Of a stretch of 64,000 nt of DNA, positions 55,353 to 64,000 are shown piece after piece. The DNA is taken from NCBI RefSeq assembly GCF_030440515.1, contig NZ_CP076543.1, positions 5,280,501-5,344,500 of the forward strand, in the 5' to 3' direction. The notes under the pieces were generated by a model. It saw only the letters and a program-made list of their open reading frames with translations. It was not told where the DNA came from and made no database searches. The position numbers were made by a program, and so were the translations under genes. The number at the start of each line of letters is the position of its first letter. Within the stretch, counting starts at the first letter, position 1. Source of the stretch: Streptomyces xanthophaeus (GTDB taxonomy: Bacteria > Actinomycetota > Actinomycetes > Streptomycetales > Streptomycetaceae).

Positions 55353-55559
55353 CGTGACCTCCCCCTCGGTCCTGTCGTCCTCCAGCCGACGCTGGGAGGT
55401 ACCCCCTGCGCAGCAGTATGGCCGTAGTGCCGGTCGACCACAGCACCCGGTGCTGGATCCAGGGCGATCCGTCCCTGAGGGCCCCCTTCGTCGCCCCTTC
55501 ACCGTCAATACGTCCGTACGGGCGCCACGGTTCCAGACCGGAGGACTTCCGGGGCGGGT

Positions 55560-56549
55560 TCATCCGAAATGGGTACGGAGTTTTTCATAGGCCTCGGGCG
55601 GGGACCCGAGGGCGTCCAGGCCCAGCAGGCCGGCACCGAGCACGGGAGGTGCCGTGATCACGGAGATCCGGGCGCGCGGGGCCCGTTCGGCGAGCCCCGC
55701 CGCGATCCGGTCGTTGAGCTGCGGGTGTCCGGCCGCCAGCACACTGCCGCCCAGCACCACCGGTACCTCCTGCTCCAGAAGACCCAGGCGACCCAGCGCC
55801 ACCGATGCCATGGCCACCACCTCGTCCGCCTGCCGGTGCACCAGCGACAGCGCCACCGGGTCCCCGGCGGCCGCCACCGCGAACAGCACCGGTGTCAGCT
55901 CGTGCCGCCGCGCGTGCGGCACCCGGCCCAGGTGCATCGCCTCGATCAGCGAGGCCATCGACGGGTGGCCGAGGTGCGCGGGCAGCGCCCGGGCCAGCTG
56001 CGTCGGCCCGCCCCGCCCGTCCTCCGCCCGGGCCGCGAACCACAGGGCCTCCTCGGCCAGTCCGCCCCCGCCGCCCCAGTCGCCGGAGATCCGCCCGACC
56101 GCGGGGAAGCGCGCGGTCCGCCCGTCCGGGGTCATCCCGACACAGTTGATGCCCGCCCCGCACACCACCGCGACCCCGCACGGGCCGGCGCCCGTCGGCA
56201 GCCCGGAGCGCAGCAGCGCGAAGGTGTCGTTGTGCACCGCCGTCGCACGGCCCCAGCCGCGGCGCTCGATCTCCCGCGCCAGCTCCCGCTCCTCCACCGC
56301 GAAGTCGGCGTTGGCCAGGCACGCCGACACCCGCTCGGCCAGCGGCCCGGCCGCCGGGTCCGCGCGCAGCCCGGCGTCGGCCATCGCCTCGGCCAGCACG
56401 TCGACGGCCGCGGCCACCCCCGTGCGCGGCGGCTGGAAGCCCCCGGCCTGACCGGAGCACAGCACCGAGCCGTCCGGGGCGAGGAGCGCCACGTCCGTCT
56501 TGCTGTTGCCCGCGTCGATCGCCAGCACCGAGGGGAGGGTCACGCCCAT
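55560..56549 (-). CDS. csnK: BadF/BadG-type sugar kinase (CsnK-like)
   Basis: A 329-residue kinase of the N-acetylglucosamine/glucosamine kinase (BadF) family. The phosphate-1 motif is LAIDAGNSKTDVAL, phosphate-2 is VVCGAGINCVG with GRISGDWGGGGGL, and the adenosine motif is VVLGGSVLA. It phosphorylates the amino sugar set free by the glycosidase. It overlaps the GH4 gene by 10 bases. The six-gene layout equals the csnR-K chitosan cluster of S. coelicolor. Confidence 0.87.
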   Translation of the reverse strand: MGVTLPSVLAIDAGNSKTDVALLAPDGSVLCSGQAGGFQPPRTGVAAAVDVLAEAMADAGLRADPAAGPLAERVSACLANADFAVEERELAREIERRGWGRATAVHNDTFALLRSGLPTGAGPCGVAVVCGAGINCVGMTPDGRTARFPAVGRISGDWGGGGGLAEEALWFAARAEDGRGGPTQLARALPAHLGHPSMASLIEAMHLGRVPHARRHELTPVLFAVAAAGDPVALSLVHRQADEVVAMASVALGRLGLLEQEVPVVLGGSVLAAGHPQLNDRIAAGLAERAPRARISVITAPPVLGAGLLGLDALGSPPEAYEKLRTHFG

Positions 56550-57805
56550 GGCAGGTGCTCCTTGTTGTGCGCGAGGAGCTGGTCGGTCAGTCCTTCGGCC
56601 AGGTCGAACTGCCCGATGAGCGGGTGTGCCAGCAGTGCCTTGAAGACCCGGTCCCGCCCGCCGCGCAGGGCCGCGTCCAGCGCGAGGTCCTCGTACGCGC
56701 TCACATGCGCGATCAGCCCGGAGAACAGCGGGTCCAGCCGGGGCACCGCGAGCGGGACGGGGCCGGACCCGCCGACGCGGGCCTGCACCTCGATCACCGC
56801 GTCGTCCGGCAGGAAGGGCAGCGTGCCGTTGTTGTACGTGTTGACCACCTGCAGGGCCGGCCCGCCGTCGCCCAGCAGGGAGGCGGCCAGGTCCACGGCG
56901 GCCTCGGAGTAGAAGGCGCCGCCCCGTTTCGCCAGCAGCGCCGGCTTCTCGTCGAGCGCGGGATCCCCGTACAGGGCGAGCAGTTCGCGTTCCATCGCCG
57001 CGACCTCGGCGGCCCGCGAGGGTTTGGTCCCGAGCTCCCGGACGACCTCGTCGTGGGCGTAGAAGTAGCGCAGGTAGTACGAGGGCACGACGCCGAGCCG
57101 GTCCAGCACCGCCCGCGGCAGCCGCAGGTCCCCGGCGACGGCCTCGCCGTGCGTGGCGAGCAGGGTCCCCAGCAGGTCCTCGCCGTCCGGGCCGCCCCGG
57201 CGCACGCCGAGCTCCCAGGTGAGGTGGTTGAGGCCCACGTGGTCCAGGTGGATGTCGGCCGGCGCCAGGTCCAGCAGGGCCGCGAACTTCCGCTGGAGGC
57301 CGATGGCGACGTTGCACAGCCCGACGGCCTTGTGCCCGGCCCGCAGGAGGGCCCGGGTGACGATCCCGACCGGGTTGGTGAAGTCGATGATCCACGCGTC
57401 CGGGCTGGTCCGCCGGACCCGCTCGGCGATGTCGAGGACCACCGGGACCGTGCGCAGTGCCTTGGCGAGCCCGCCCGCGCCCGTGGTCTCCTGGCCGACG
57501 CAGCCGCACTCCAGCGGCCAGGTCTCGTCCTGCAGCCGGGCGGCCTGTCCGCCGACGCGCAGCTGGAGCAGGACCGCGTCGGCCCCGTCGATGCCCGCAT
57601 CGAGGTCGGAGGTGGTGGTGACACGGCCCGGGTGGCCCTGCCGGGCGAAGATCCGCCGGGCCAGGCCGCCGATCAGCTCCAGCCGTTCGGCGGCCGGGTC
57701 GATCAGCACGAGCTCGCTGACGGGCAGGGAGTCGCGCAGCCGTGCGAACCCGTCGATCAGTTCGGGGGTGTAGGTGGAACCGCCGCCCACCACTGCGAGT
57801 TTCAT
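56540..57805 (-). CDS. csnH: GH4 family 6-phospho-glycosidase (CsnH-like)
   Basis: A 421-residue NAD+- and Mn2+-dependent glycosidase of family 4. The Rossmann motif AVVGGGSTYTPEL begins the protein; the metal and catalytic residues lie in FTNPVGIVTRA, GLCNVAIG, LNHLTW and the VNTYNNGTLPFLP segment. Family members cleave 6-phospho-beta-glucosides, and in this cluster the substrate is probably a glucosamine oligomer. It follows the second permease by 5 bases. Confidence 0.9.
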   Translation of the reverse strand: MKLAVVGGGSTYTPELIDGFARLRDSLPVSELVLIDPAAERLELIGGLARRIFARQGHPGRVTTTSDLDAGIDGADAVLLQLRVGGQAARLQDETWPLECGCVGQETTGAGGLAKALRTVPVVLDIAERVRRTSPDAWIIDFTNPVGIVTRALLRAGHKAVGLCNVAIGLQRKFAALLDLAPADIHLDHVGLNHLTWELGVRRGGPDGEDLLGTLLATHGEAVAGDLRLPRAVLDRLGVVPSYYLRYFYAHDEVVRELGTKPSRAAEVAAMERELLALYGDPALDEKPALLAKRGGAFYSEAAVDLAASLLGDGGPALQVVNTYNNGTLPFLPDDAVIEVQARVGGSGPVPLAVPRLDPLFSGLIAHVSAYEDLALDAALRGGRDRVFKALLAHPLIGQFDLAEGLTDQLLAHNKEHLPWA

Positions 57806-57810
57806 CGTCG

Positions 57811-58665
57811 TCAGCCTTTCACGCCGGTCAGGGTGACTCCCTCGACGAACGCCTTCTGAGCGAAGAAGAAGAGGACGATCACCGGGGCCATGACCAGTAC
57901 GGTCGCGGCCATGGTCAGGTTCCAGTTGGTGTGGTGCGCCCCCTTGAAGGACTCCAGTCCATAGCTGAGGGTCCAGGCGGCCGGGTTGTCGGAGGCGTAG
58001 ATCTGCGGGCCGAAGTAGTCGTTCCAGGCACAGAAGAACTGGAAGAGCGCGACGGCGGCGATCCCGGGCCGGGCCATCGGCAGGACCACGCGCAGCAGGG
58101 TGCGCACCTCGCCGCAGCCGTCGACGCGGGCCGCGTCCAGGTACTCGTCGGGGATGGTCAGCAGGAACTGGCGGAGCAGGAAGATGGAGAAGGCGTCGCC
58201 GAACGCCATCGGGACGATCAGCGGCCACAGGGTGCCCGACAGGTCGAGCTGCTTGGCCCAGAAGAGGTACATGGGGATGACCACCACCTGCGGCGGCAGC
58301 ATCATCATGGCGATCACGAGGAGCAGCGTGAGCCGTTGCCCGCGGAAGCGGAACTTGGCGAGCGCGTACGCGACGGGCACGGAGGAGACCACGGTCAACA
58401 GGGTGCCGAGTCCGGCGTACAGGAGCGTGTTGCGCCACCAGGTCAGGAAGCCCGGGGTGTGCCACACCTTCGCGTAGTTGCCCCATTCCCAGGTGTCGGG
58501 CCACAGGTCGCGGGTCAGCGCCTGCCGGTCGCCCATCAGGGAGGTGAGGAGGAGGAATACGAAGGGAAGGACGAAGAAGAGGGCGGCGGCCACGCCGAGC
58601 GAGTGCACCCCGACCCAGTGCAGTACCGCCTTGGAGGATCTCCGGCCGCTGCGCGCGCTGCTCAT
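57811..58665 (-). CDS. csnG: Carbohydrate ABC transporter permease (MalG type)
   Basis: A 284-residue inner-membrane permease with six helices. The EAA loop that contacts the ATPase reads EYLDAARVDGCGEVRTLLRV (about residues 185-205). It pairs with the upstream permease. The cluster has no ATPase gene; such Streptomyces importers use the shared MsiK ATPase encoded elsewhere. Its start overlaps the previous stop (ATGA). Confidence 0.9.
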   Translation of the reverse strand: MSSARSGRRSSKAVLHWVGVHSLGVAAALFFVLPFVFLLLTSLMGDRQALTRDLWPDTWEWGNYAKVWHTPGFLTWWRNTLLYAGLGTLLTVVSSVPVAYALAKFRFRGQRLTLLLVIAMMMLPPQVVVIPMYLFWAKQLDLSGTLWPLIVPMAFGDAFSIFLLRQFLLTIPDEYLDAARVDGCGEVRTLLRVVLPMARPGIAAVALFQFFCAWNDYFGPQIYASDNPAAWTLSYGLESFKGAHHTNWNLTMAATVLVMAPVIVLFFFAQKAFVEGVTLTGVKG

Positions 58666-59606
58666 CGACCTGCTCCGATCAGACCGCCACGGCGCCGCAT
58701 CAGGAGCGCGGTGAAGGCCATGGAGAGGGCGAACAGGACCAGCGCGACGACACACGCGGTGCCGTAGTCGAAGCGCTGGAACCCGAGGTTGTAGACGAGC
58801 TGGGGGAGCGTCAGGGTGGACTTGTCGGGATAGCCCGGCTCGAACTGCTGGCCCGAGCCGCCGATCACGCCGGCCGCGACCTTCCCCGCCACCAGCGGCT
58901 GGGCGTAGTACTGCATGGCCTGGATGACCCCGGTGACGACGGCGAACATGATGATCGGCGAGATGTTGGGCAGAGTGATGTGCCGGAACCGTGCCCAGGC
59001 GCCGGCCCCGTCCAGCTCCGCGGCCTCGTACTGCTCCTTGGGTACGTCGAGCAGCGCGGCCATGAAGATGACCATCAGGTCGCCGACCCCCCACAGGGCG
59101 AGGGCGGTCAGGGCCGGCTTGGACCAGTCGGCGTCGGTGAACCAGCCGGGGGTGGGCAGTCCCACCGCGTCCAGCAGGGTGTTGACGGGTCCGGTGCCGG
59201 GGTTGAGCAGGAAGACGAAGGCCAGGGTCGCGGCGACCGGTGGGGCCAGGTAGGGCAGGTAGAACAGGGTCCGGAAGATCCCGGTCCCCGTCTTGATCTT
59301 CGTGATGAGCAGGCCGATGCCGAGGCCGAAGGCGACCCGGCAGGTGACCATCACCAGGACCAGCCAGAGCGTGTTGCGCATGGCCGGCCAGAAGAGCGGA
59401 TAGTCCGTGAAGACGTAGCTCCAGTTGTCCAGGCCGTTGAAGGCGGGCTGCCGGAAGCCGTCGTACCGGGTGAAGGAGAAGTACAGGGTGGACAGCAGCG
59501 GGTAGACGAAGAAGACGGCGAAGCCGATGAGCCAGGGGGACAGGAAGGCCGCGGTCCGCAGGGCGGAGCGCCGCCGCTTCGACCGCAGGGGGTGGGCGCC
59601 GGTCAT
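58662..59606 (-). CDS. csnF: Carbohydrate ABC transporter permease (MalF type)
   Basis: A 314-residue permease with six helices. The first helix is AAFLSPWLIGFAVFFVYPLL, and the EAA loop reads EQYEAAELDGAGAWARFRHI (about residues 195-215). It forms the membrane channel with the next gene. The binding-protein gene ends 4 bases before its start. Confidence 0.91.
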   Translation of the reverse strand: MTGAHPLRSKRRRSALRTAAFLSPWLIGFAVFFVYPLLSTLYFSFTRYDGFRQPAFNGLDNWSYVFTDYPLFWPAMRNTLWLVLVMVTCRVAFGLGIGLLITKIKTGTGIFRTLFYLPYLAPPVAATLAFVFLLNPGTGPVNTLLDAVGLPTPGWFTDADWSKPALTALALWGVGDLMVIFMAALLDVPKEQYEAAELDGAGAWARFRHITLPNISPIIMFAVVTGVIQAMQYYAQPLVAGKVAAGVIGGSGQQFEPGYPDKSTLTLPQLVYNLGFQRFDYGTACVVALVLFALSMAFTALLMRRRGGLIGAGR

Positions 59607-59610
59607 CGGT

Positions 59611-60945
59611 CTACTTCGCCTTCGCGATGTCCGTGTCGATCTGCTGGTCGGTCTTGGCGAGACCGGCGGGGATGTCGGTGACGTCGCCCTTCTCGACCCC
59701 GTACGCGAAGTCCTCGAAGGTCAGCTGGTAGGTGCCGCCGTCGGCCTTGGCCGGGGTGGTGCCGGACTTCGGATGCCGGGCGATGTCGAGGAAGGTCTTG
59801 AACTCCGGGGTCACCTGCAGGTTCGGGGACTCCAGGGCGGCGAACGTGGACGGGATGTTGTGGATGGCGTTGGCGAAGGCCACCACCGCCTCGGTGTCGC
59901 TGGTCATGTACTTGACCAGCTCCCAGGCGGCGTTCTGCTTCTTGCTGCCCGCGGCGATGCCCATGATCGTGCCGGCGAGGTAGCCCTTGCCGTAGTCGGC
60001 GGCCTGCTCGTCGGGGACGGGCAGCGGGGCGGTGCCGATCTCGAAGGGGACGCCGGCCTCCTTGGCCATCGGGGCCCGCCACTCGCCGTCGATCTGCATG
60101 GCCACCTGGCCGGTGTGGAAGGGGTGCTCGGCGCTCCACTCGTCCCCGAAGGTGTTGCGGAACCGCTCCAGCTTCTCGTAGCCGCCGAGCTTGTCCACCA
60201 GGTCCTTCTGCGCGGTCAGCATCTTGGCGAAGGCCGGGTCCCCGGCCAGGTTGGACTTGCCGTCCGCGCCGAAGTACGTGGCGCCCCACTGCGCCGCGAG
60301 CCGCGTCGGCTTGGTCTCGTAGCCGTGGAAGGTGGGCATCAGGCCGACCTGCTCGTACGAGTCGCCCTTGGGTTTGGTGAGCTTCTGCGCGACCTCGGTG
60401 AACTGGCTCCAGGTCTTCGGGGGTTCGGTGATGCCGGCGGCCGCGAAGGCGGTCTTGTTGTAGACGAGGCCGTACGCGTCGTGCAGCAGCGGCAGCGTGC
60501 ACTGGTTGCCGTCGAACTGCGTGTACTCCAGGAGGGTCTTGGGGAAGACCTTCGTCTTGTCCACCCCGGACTTCGCGAGGAAGGGGTTCAGGTCGGCGAA
60601 GGCGCGGGAGTTGCAGAACTTGCCCACGCTGTCGGTGGTGAAGGAGGAGACCACGTCGGGGGCCTTGTCCCCGCCCGCCCGCAGTGCCTGGTTGATCTTG
60701 TCGTCGGTCATGTTGCCAGTGACCTGGACCTTGATGTTCGGGTGCGCCTTCTCGAACCGGGCGATGTTCTCCTCGATCGCCTTGGCCTCGCTCGGCGCGG
60801 ACCAGCCGTGCCAGAAGTTGAGGGTGACGTCCGCCTTGGGATCGTCGGAGGCGGTGTCCGCGGCCTGGCCCGTACAGGCCGTGGCGAGGGCGGATATCGC
60901 CGCGAGGACGGCGGTCGCGGTGGTCAGGCGTCCGGTTCTGGGCAT
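59611..60945 (-). CDS. csnE: Sugar-binding lipoprotein of ABC importer
   Basis: A 444-residue extracellular solute-binding protein, family 1. The signal peptide ends in the lipobox ALATAC, so Cys24 becomes lipid-anchored. FWHGWSAPSEAKAIEENIAR begins the fold and PDVVSSFTTDSVGKF follows. It captures the oligosaccharide, proposed as glucosamine oligomers by synteny with csnE. The gap to the ROK gene is 147 bases. Confidence 0.9.
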   Translation of the reverse strand: MPRTGRLTTATAVLAAISALATACTGQAADTASDDPKADVTLNFWHGWSAPSEAKAIEENIARFEKAHPNIKVQVTGNMTDDKINQALRAGGDKAPDVVSSFTTDSVGKFCNSRAFADLNPFLAKSGVDKTKVFPKTLLEYTQFDGNQCTLPLLHDAYGLVYNKTAFAAAGITEPPKTWSQFTEVAQKLTKPKGDSYEQVGLMPTFHGYETKPTRLAAQWGATYFGADGKSNLAGDPAFAKMLTAQKDLVDKLGGYEKLERFRNTFGDEWSAEHPFHTGQVAMQIDGEWRAPMAKEAGVPFEIGTAPLPVPDEQAADYGKGYLAGTIMGIAAGSKKQNAAWELVKYMTSDTEAVVAFANAIHNIPSTFAALESPNLQVTPEFKTFLDIARHPKSGTTPAKADGGTYQLTFEDFAYGVEKGDVTDIPAGLAKTDQQIDTDIAKAK

Positions 60946-61092
60946 GGCGGGGCTCGCTCTCTGCGGGAGGAACTTCCGTGGGGGGTGCCGGTGGGGATGG
61001 CGGTGGGGTCTGGGGGTGCGGGTGCGCCGATACGGGGTGCAGGGGGACGGCGGGGGCGGCGGGGACGGTGGGGGCGGCGGGTGCCGGGCGGT

Positions 61093-62322
61093 TCAGCCCG
61101 AGGTGTCGAACACTTCGTCCCGGGTGGCGGCCAGCGCGCTCTCCAGCGCGCCGTGCAGGACGGGCCGTTCCCGCACCTCGCCGGGGACCAGCCGGGGCCG
61201 GGAGGGGGCCAGTTCGGCGAGTTCGGCCTCCAGCAGCGCGCGCAGCGGCTCGCCGCCGGCACTGATCGCCGCCCCGGACAGGACCACGATCTCCGGGTCC
61301 AGCACGGCGACGACCGAGGCGAGACCGGTGGCCAGCGCGGTGGCGTACGACTGGAGGAACTGCAGGTGCGCACCCTCGGGGGCGGCGGCGGCCCGCGTGA
61401 GCAGGGCGACGGCGGCGGCGACCTCCGGTCCGTGGAGCGCTCCGGGGGTCTCGGGCGCACCGGGGGCGTCCGCCGGCCCCATGCCCAGCTCCGCGGCGAG
61501 CCGGGGCAGCCCCTCCACACCGGCCAGCTCCTGGTATCCGCCGGAGTTGGCCCGGGTGACCTGCCGGACCAGGGGCCGGCCCGGCACGGGCAGGAAGCCC
61601 ACCTCGCCGGCGCCGCCGGTCCAGCCGCGGTGCAGCCGGCCGCCCAGGACCAGTGCCGCGCCGAGGCCTTCCTCGTTCCACAGCAGGACGAAGTCCTCGT
61701 GGCCGCGGGCCGCGCCGAGCCGTTGTTCGGCGACGGCGGCGAGGTTGACGTCGTTCTCGTACTCGACGGGCATCGGCAGGGCCGCCGCCAGCTCCTCCAG
61801 GAGAGTGGGGGAGTGCCAGCCGGGGAGGTGGCTGGCGTAGCGCAGGCGGCCCGTCTGGGGGTCGAAGGCGCCCGGTGTGCCGATGACCACCCGGCGCAGG
61901 TCGGTGCGGTGCAGTCCGGCGGCCTTCACGGCCCCGCCGAGGGCCTCGGTCACCTGGTCTACGGCCTCCGCGCCCTCGGTGTAGGGGACCTCGTGGGTGG
62001 CGACCACCGTGCCGGTGAGGTCGGCGACGGCCGCCAGGACCCGCTCCGGGGTGACGTCGAGACCGCCGACGTAGGCGGCCCGCGGGTTGATCGCGTAGAG
62101 CTGGGCGCTGGGGCCCGGGCGTCCCCCGTCCGTGCCGGTGGCCACGACGAGCCCGACCGCTTCGAGGCGGGCGAGCAGCTGGGAGGCGGTGGGCTTGGAC
62201 AGCCCGGTCAGGTGCCCGATGCGGGTCCGGGACAGCGGGCCGTGCGTCAGCAGGAGTTCGAGTGCGGCCCGGTCGTTCATGGCGCGCAACAGGCTGGGCG
62301 TTCCGGGCGTGGCGGCGGGCAT
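61093..62322 (-). CDS. csnR: ROK-family repressor (CsnR-like)
   Basis: A 409-residue regulator. An N-terminal winged helix-turn-helix (LSRTRIGHLTGLSKPTASQL, about residues 30-50) precedes a ROK sugar-kinase-like domain. The kinase catalytic Asp region reads ENDVNLAAVAEQ, and GRLHRGWTGGAGEVGF is the ROK signature. The zinc-binding Cys cluster typical of ROK kinases is absent, so it is a regulator only. ATG at 62322 follows GGGAGAG. The dyad at 62353 is its likely operator, so it would control itself and the transporter genes downstream. Confidence 0.87.
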   Translation of the reverse strand: MPAATPGTPSLLRAMNDRAALELLLTHGPLSRTRIGHLTGLSKPTASQLLARLEAVGLVVATGTDGGRPGPSAQLYAINPRAAYVGGLDVTPERVLAAVADLTGTVVATHEVPYTEGAEAVDQVTEALGGAVKAAGLHRTDLRRVVIGTPGAFDPQTGRLRYASHLPGWHSPTLLEELAAALPMPVEYENDVNLAAVAEQRLGAARGHEDFVLLWNEEGLGAALVLGGRLHRGWTGGAGEVGFLPVPGRPLVRQVTRANSGGYQELAGVEGLPRLAAELGMGPADAPGAPETPGALHGPEVAAAVALLTRAAAAPEGAHLQFLQSYATALATGLASVVAVLDPEIVVLSGAAISAGGEPLRALLEAELAELAPSRPRLVPGEVRERPVLHGALESALAATRDEVFDTSG

Positions 62323-62352
62323 CGAGCGGCTCTCCCTCACCGAGGTGATCTG

Positions 62353-62369
62353 TTAGGTAAGTTTCCTAT
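62353..62369. promoter_or_regulatory. ROK/CsnR-type operator
   Basis: TTAGGTAA-G-TTTCCTAT is a near-perfect dyad of the AGGAAA/TTTCCT kind bound by ROK regulators in Streptomyces. It lies about 31 bases before the csnR start. A second dyad, AGGTGAT...ATCACCT (62343-62349 with 62368-62374), overlaps it. Confidence 0.65.
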
Positions 62370-62394
62370 CACCTGTTGAAGTGTGTCAATGCCG

Positions 62395-62450
62395 CTGCCC
62401 CGCAGGCTGTGTCATTTCACGTGTCATTTCACGGATGACCTGCGGGGCAG
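62395..62450 (-). terminator. Terminator hairpin with repeated loop after mscS
   Basis: A perfect 12-bp stem (CTGCCCCGCAGG at 62395-62406 with 62439-62450) encloses 32 bases. The loop consists mostly of GTGTCATTTCAC twice in tandem (62409-62432). It lies 63 bases beyond the mscS stop. Confidence 0.7.
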
Positions 62451-62512
62451 TGGGGCGAGCGGGGCTCGTGCGACGTGCGGGCAACCGGCTGCGCGGCTAC
62501 CCGGCTATGCGG

Positions 62513-63682
62513 TCACTTGGTGATCCGCGGTCCGGCCGGCGGCGGGATCGGGGCGGTGGCCAGCGACTGCGGGGAGGCCGGGTTCGCGAGGGCGGACGGC
62601 GCGGCGACCGAGGCCGACGGATCCGCCGGGGCCTCCTCGTCCTCGTCGGGGGCAGGCATACCGCCGATGATCCGGATGCCCGCGGCGTCGAAGGCCTCCT
62701 TGATCCGCCAGCGCAGCTCCCGCTCCACCGCGAACTGCTGGCCGGGCATGGTCTTGGCGGACACCTTCACGGTCATCGAGGCGAGCAGCACCTCGTCCAG
62801 GCCCAGGACCTCCACCGGACCCCACAGGCGCTCGTCCCACGGGGACTCCTTGGCCATGGCGTCGGCGACCTCCTTGACCACCTCACGGATCCGGGACAGG
62901 TTCTCGGAGGGCCTGACCTGGACGTCCACGCCCGCGGTCGCCCAGCCCTGGCTGAGGTTGCCGATCCTCTTGATCTCGCCGTTGCGCACGTACCAGATCT
63001 CGCCGTTGTCCCCGCGGAGCTTGGTCACGCGCAGTCCGACCTCTATGACCTCGCCCGAGGCCACACCCGCGTCGATCTTGTCGCCGACGCCGTACTGGTC
63101 CTCCATGATCATGAAGACGCCGGACAGGAAGTCCGTCACCAGGTTCCGGGCGCCGAAACCGATCGCCACACCGGCCACACCGGCACTCGCCAGCAGCGGG
63201 GCCAGGTCGATCTTCAGCGCGGCCAGGACCATCAGCGCGGCCGTGCCGAGGATCAGGAACGAGGCCACCGACCGGAGCACCGAGCCGATCGCCTCCGAAC
63301 GCTGGCGCCGCCGCTCCGCATTGACCAGCAGCCCGCCCAGAGCGGTGCCCTCCACGGCCTCGGCACTGGTGTTCATCCGCGTTATGAGCTTGGTCAGCGC
63401 CTTGCGGACCGCCGAGCGGATCACCGCCGCTATCACGACGATCAGCAGGATCCGCAGGCCGATGCTCAGCCAGGTGGCCCAGTTCTGCTCGATGAAGCTG
63501 GCGGCCTCGGTGACGCTCTCCTGCGCCTCCTTGACCGATGCGGGCGCGTCCGGAACGTCGGCTGCCAGCGGCAGCAGGGCGGCGGGCCAGGGCACGACGG
63601 GAACCTCCAGGTGTAGCGGTCTGCCCGCGGAACCGGGGGGACCCCCGGACGGATCCGGGGATATGCGGGACAGAACGTCCAC
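62513..63682 (-). CDS. mscS: MscS-family small-conductance mechanosensitive channel
   Basis: A 389-residue channel that opens under membrane tension to release ions during osmotic downshift. Membrane helices lie near residues 70-90 and 135-155, followed by the pore helix motif GVAGVAIGFGARNLVTDFLS, the beta domain (VGDKIDAGVASGEVIEVGLR) and an alpha-beta cytoplasmic part. The C-terminus is a Pro/Ala/Ser tail after about residue 340. The GTG start at 63682 is uncertain: the first 45 residues are poorly conserved and GTG codons near VVPWP could be used. Confidence 0.87.
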   Translation of the reverse strand: MDVLSRISPDPSGGPPGSAGRPLHLEVPVVPWPAALLPLAADVPDAPASVKEAQESVTEAASFIEQNWATWLSIGLRILLIVVIAAVIRSAVRKALTKLITRMNTSAEAVEGTALGGLLVNAERRRQRSEAIGSVLRSVASFLILGTAALMVLAALKIDLAPLLASAGVAGVAIGFGARNLVTDFLSGVFMIMEDQYGVGDKIDAGVASGEVIEVGLRVTKLRGDNGEIWYVRNGEIKRIGNLSQGWATAGVDVQVRPSENLSRIREVVKEVADAMAKESPWDERLWGPVEVLGLDEVLLASMTVKVSAKTMPGQQFAVERELRWRIKEAFDAAGIRIIGGMPAPDEDEEAPADPSASVAAPSALANPASPQSLATAPIPPPAGPRITK

Positions 63683-63880
63683 ACTAACGGGGCAATCCCT
63701 TCACCTTGGTGCCGTGTTCGAGGGAGAGACCAGACTCACCTGGGGATGACTGACTGTGGTTGAAAACACCTCGGACCCGTTACGGGCGAGTGGTGGCGTT
63801 TCGACCAGCCGTAAGGAGAGACTGGAGAGCAGATCGTCCCGGCGCGAGCCACGCGCCGCCGACGTACAAGGAGGCAGTCC

Positions 63881-64000
63881 GTGCCGCACGTCCTGGTCCT
63901 CAACGCGTCGTACGAGCCCCTCGGCGTCGTACCGCTCCGCCGCGCGCTCGTCCTCGTCCTGGAGAACAAAGCAGTCTCCCTGGAGGAATCCGGCGCCTAT
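63881..64000 (+). CDS. HNH endonuclease, N-terminal part
   Basis: Forty codons are visible before the window ends, reading VPHVLVLNASYEPLGVVPL then RRALVLVLENKAVSLEE. This is the characteristic N-terminus of actinobacterial HNH endonucleases; the catalytic HNH residues lie beyond the window. The GTG start has AAGGAGG upstream. It is divergent from mscS across 198 bases. Confidence 0.85.
   Translation, partial: MPHVLVLNASYEPLGVVPLRRALVLVLENKAVSLEESGAY

Noticed and set aside
55441..55455. CAGCACC-C-GGTGCTG as terminator of the sugar kinase gene
   Set aside because: The loop is a single base, so the RNA hairpin is poor, and it is over 100 bases past the stop; an operator for glnX is possible but unsupported.

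Overview
The window is high-GC actinobacterial chromosome, almost certainly from a Streptomyces species. Third codon positions are strongly G/C, GTG starts and GTGA/ATGA gene overlaps are common, and the gene order matches what I recall of the S. coelicolor chromosome core between the chitosan-use genes (csnR-K) and citrate synthase. That synteny is from memory and was not searched. I see no integrase, phage, plasmid, CRISPR or rRNA gene. One tRNA gene is present.

Layout. 0-3.1 kb: end of a RecD-type helicase gene and a citrate synthase gene with strong terminators. 3.4-6.1 kb: copper efflux (CopA and a CopZ-like chaperone) behind a CsoR-type operator. 6.3-9.5 kb: a TetR regulator divergent from an MMPL exporter, with two matching operators between them. 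This block ends in a small palindromic mobile-element relic. 9.5-17.2 kb: a small MerR/BldC-like regulator and a myo-inositol catabolic cluster (iolG and a TIM-barrel gene on the minus strand; iolC-iolB-iolD-mmsA on the plus strand). 17.3-30 kb: secreted and surface proteins (a DUF916/WxL-like pair, subtilisin, phospholipase A2), a Ser/Thr kinase, small enzymes, a sulfite-oxidase-like enzyme, a phosphoribosyltransferase-hydrolase fusion, a TetR regulator and tRNA-Arg(TCT).

30-37 kb: two dynamin-like GTPases (DynA/DynB type), an SsbB-type single-strand binding protein, a thioester-domain surface protein that has lost its cysteine, and a PAP2-diacylglycerol kinase fusion. 37-39.7 kb: two tandem paralogous membrane proteins and a third unknown membrane protein. 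40-44.5 kb: EttA, a thioesterase, an unknown protein, a second mobile-element relic, truncated haemoglobin and a PCMT-like methyltransferase. 44.5-55.4 kb: a seven-gene minus-strand operon combining the GlnX-GlnH-PknG amino-acid sensing module with a coiled-coil protein, a PP2C phosphatase, a VWA protein and an FHA protein. 55.6-62.4 kb: a ROK regulator, sugar ABC importer, GH4 glycosidase and sugar kinase, matching the csnR-K chitosan/glucosamine cluster. 62.5-64 kb: an MscS channel and the start of an HNH endonuclease gene.

The strongest items for a second look are: a Streptomyces intergenic repeat that has become coding sequence inside iolB; the kinase/phosphatase/FHA operon whose soluble members share zinc-ribbon motifs; the surface protein without any cysteine; the WxL/DUF916-like pair; and several well-formed operator dyads.
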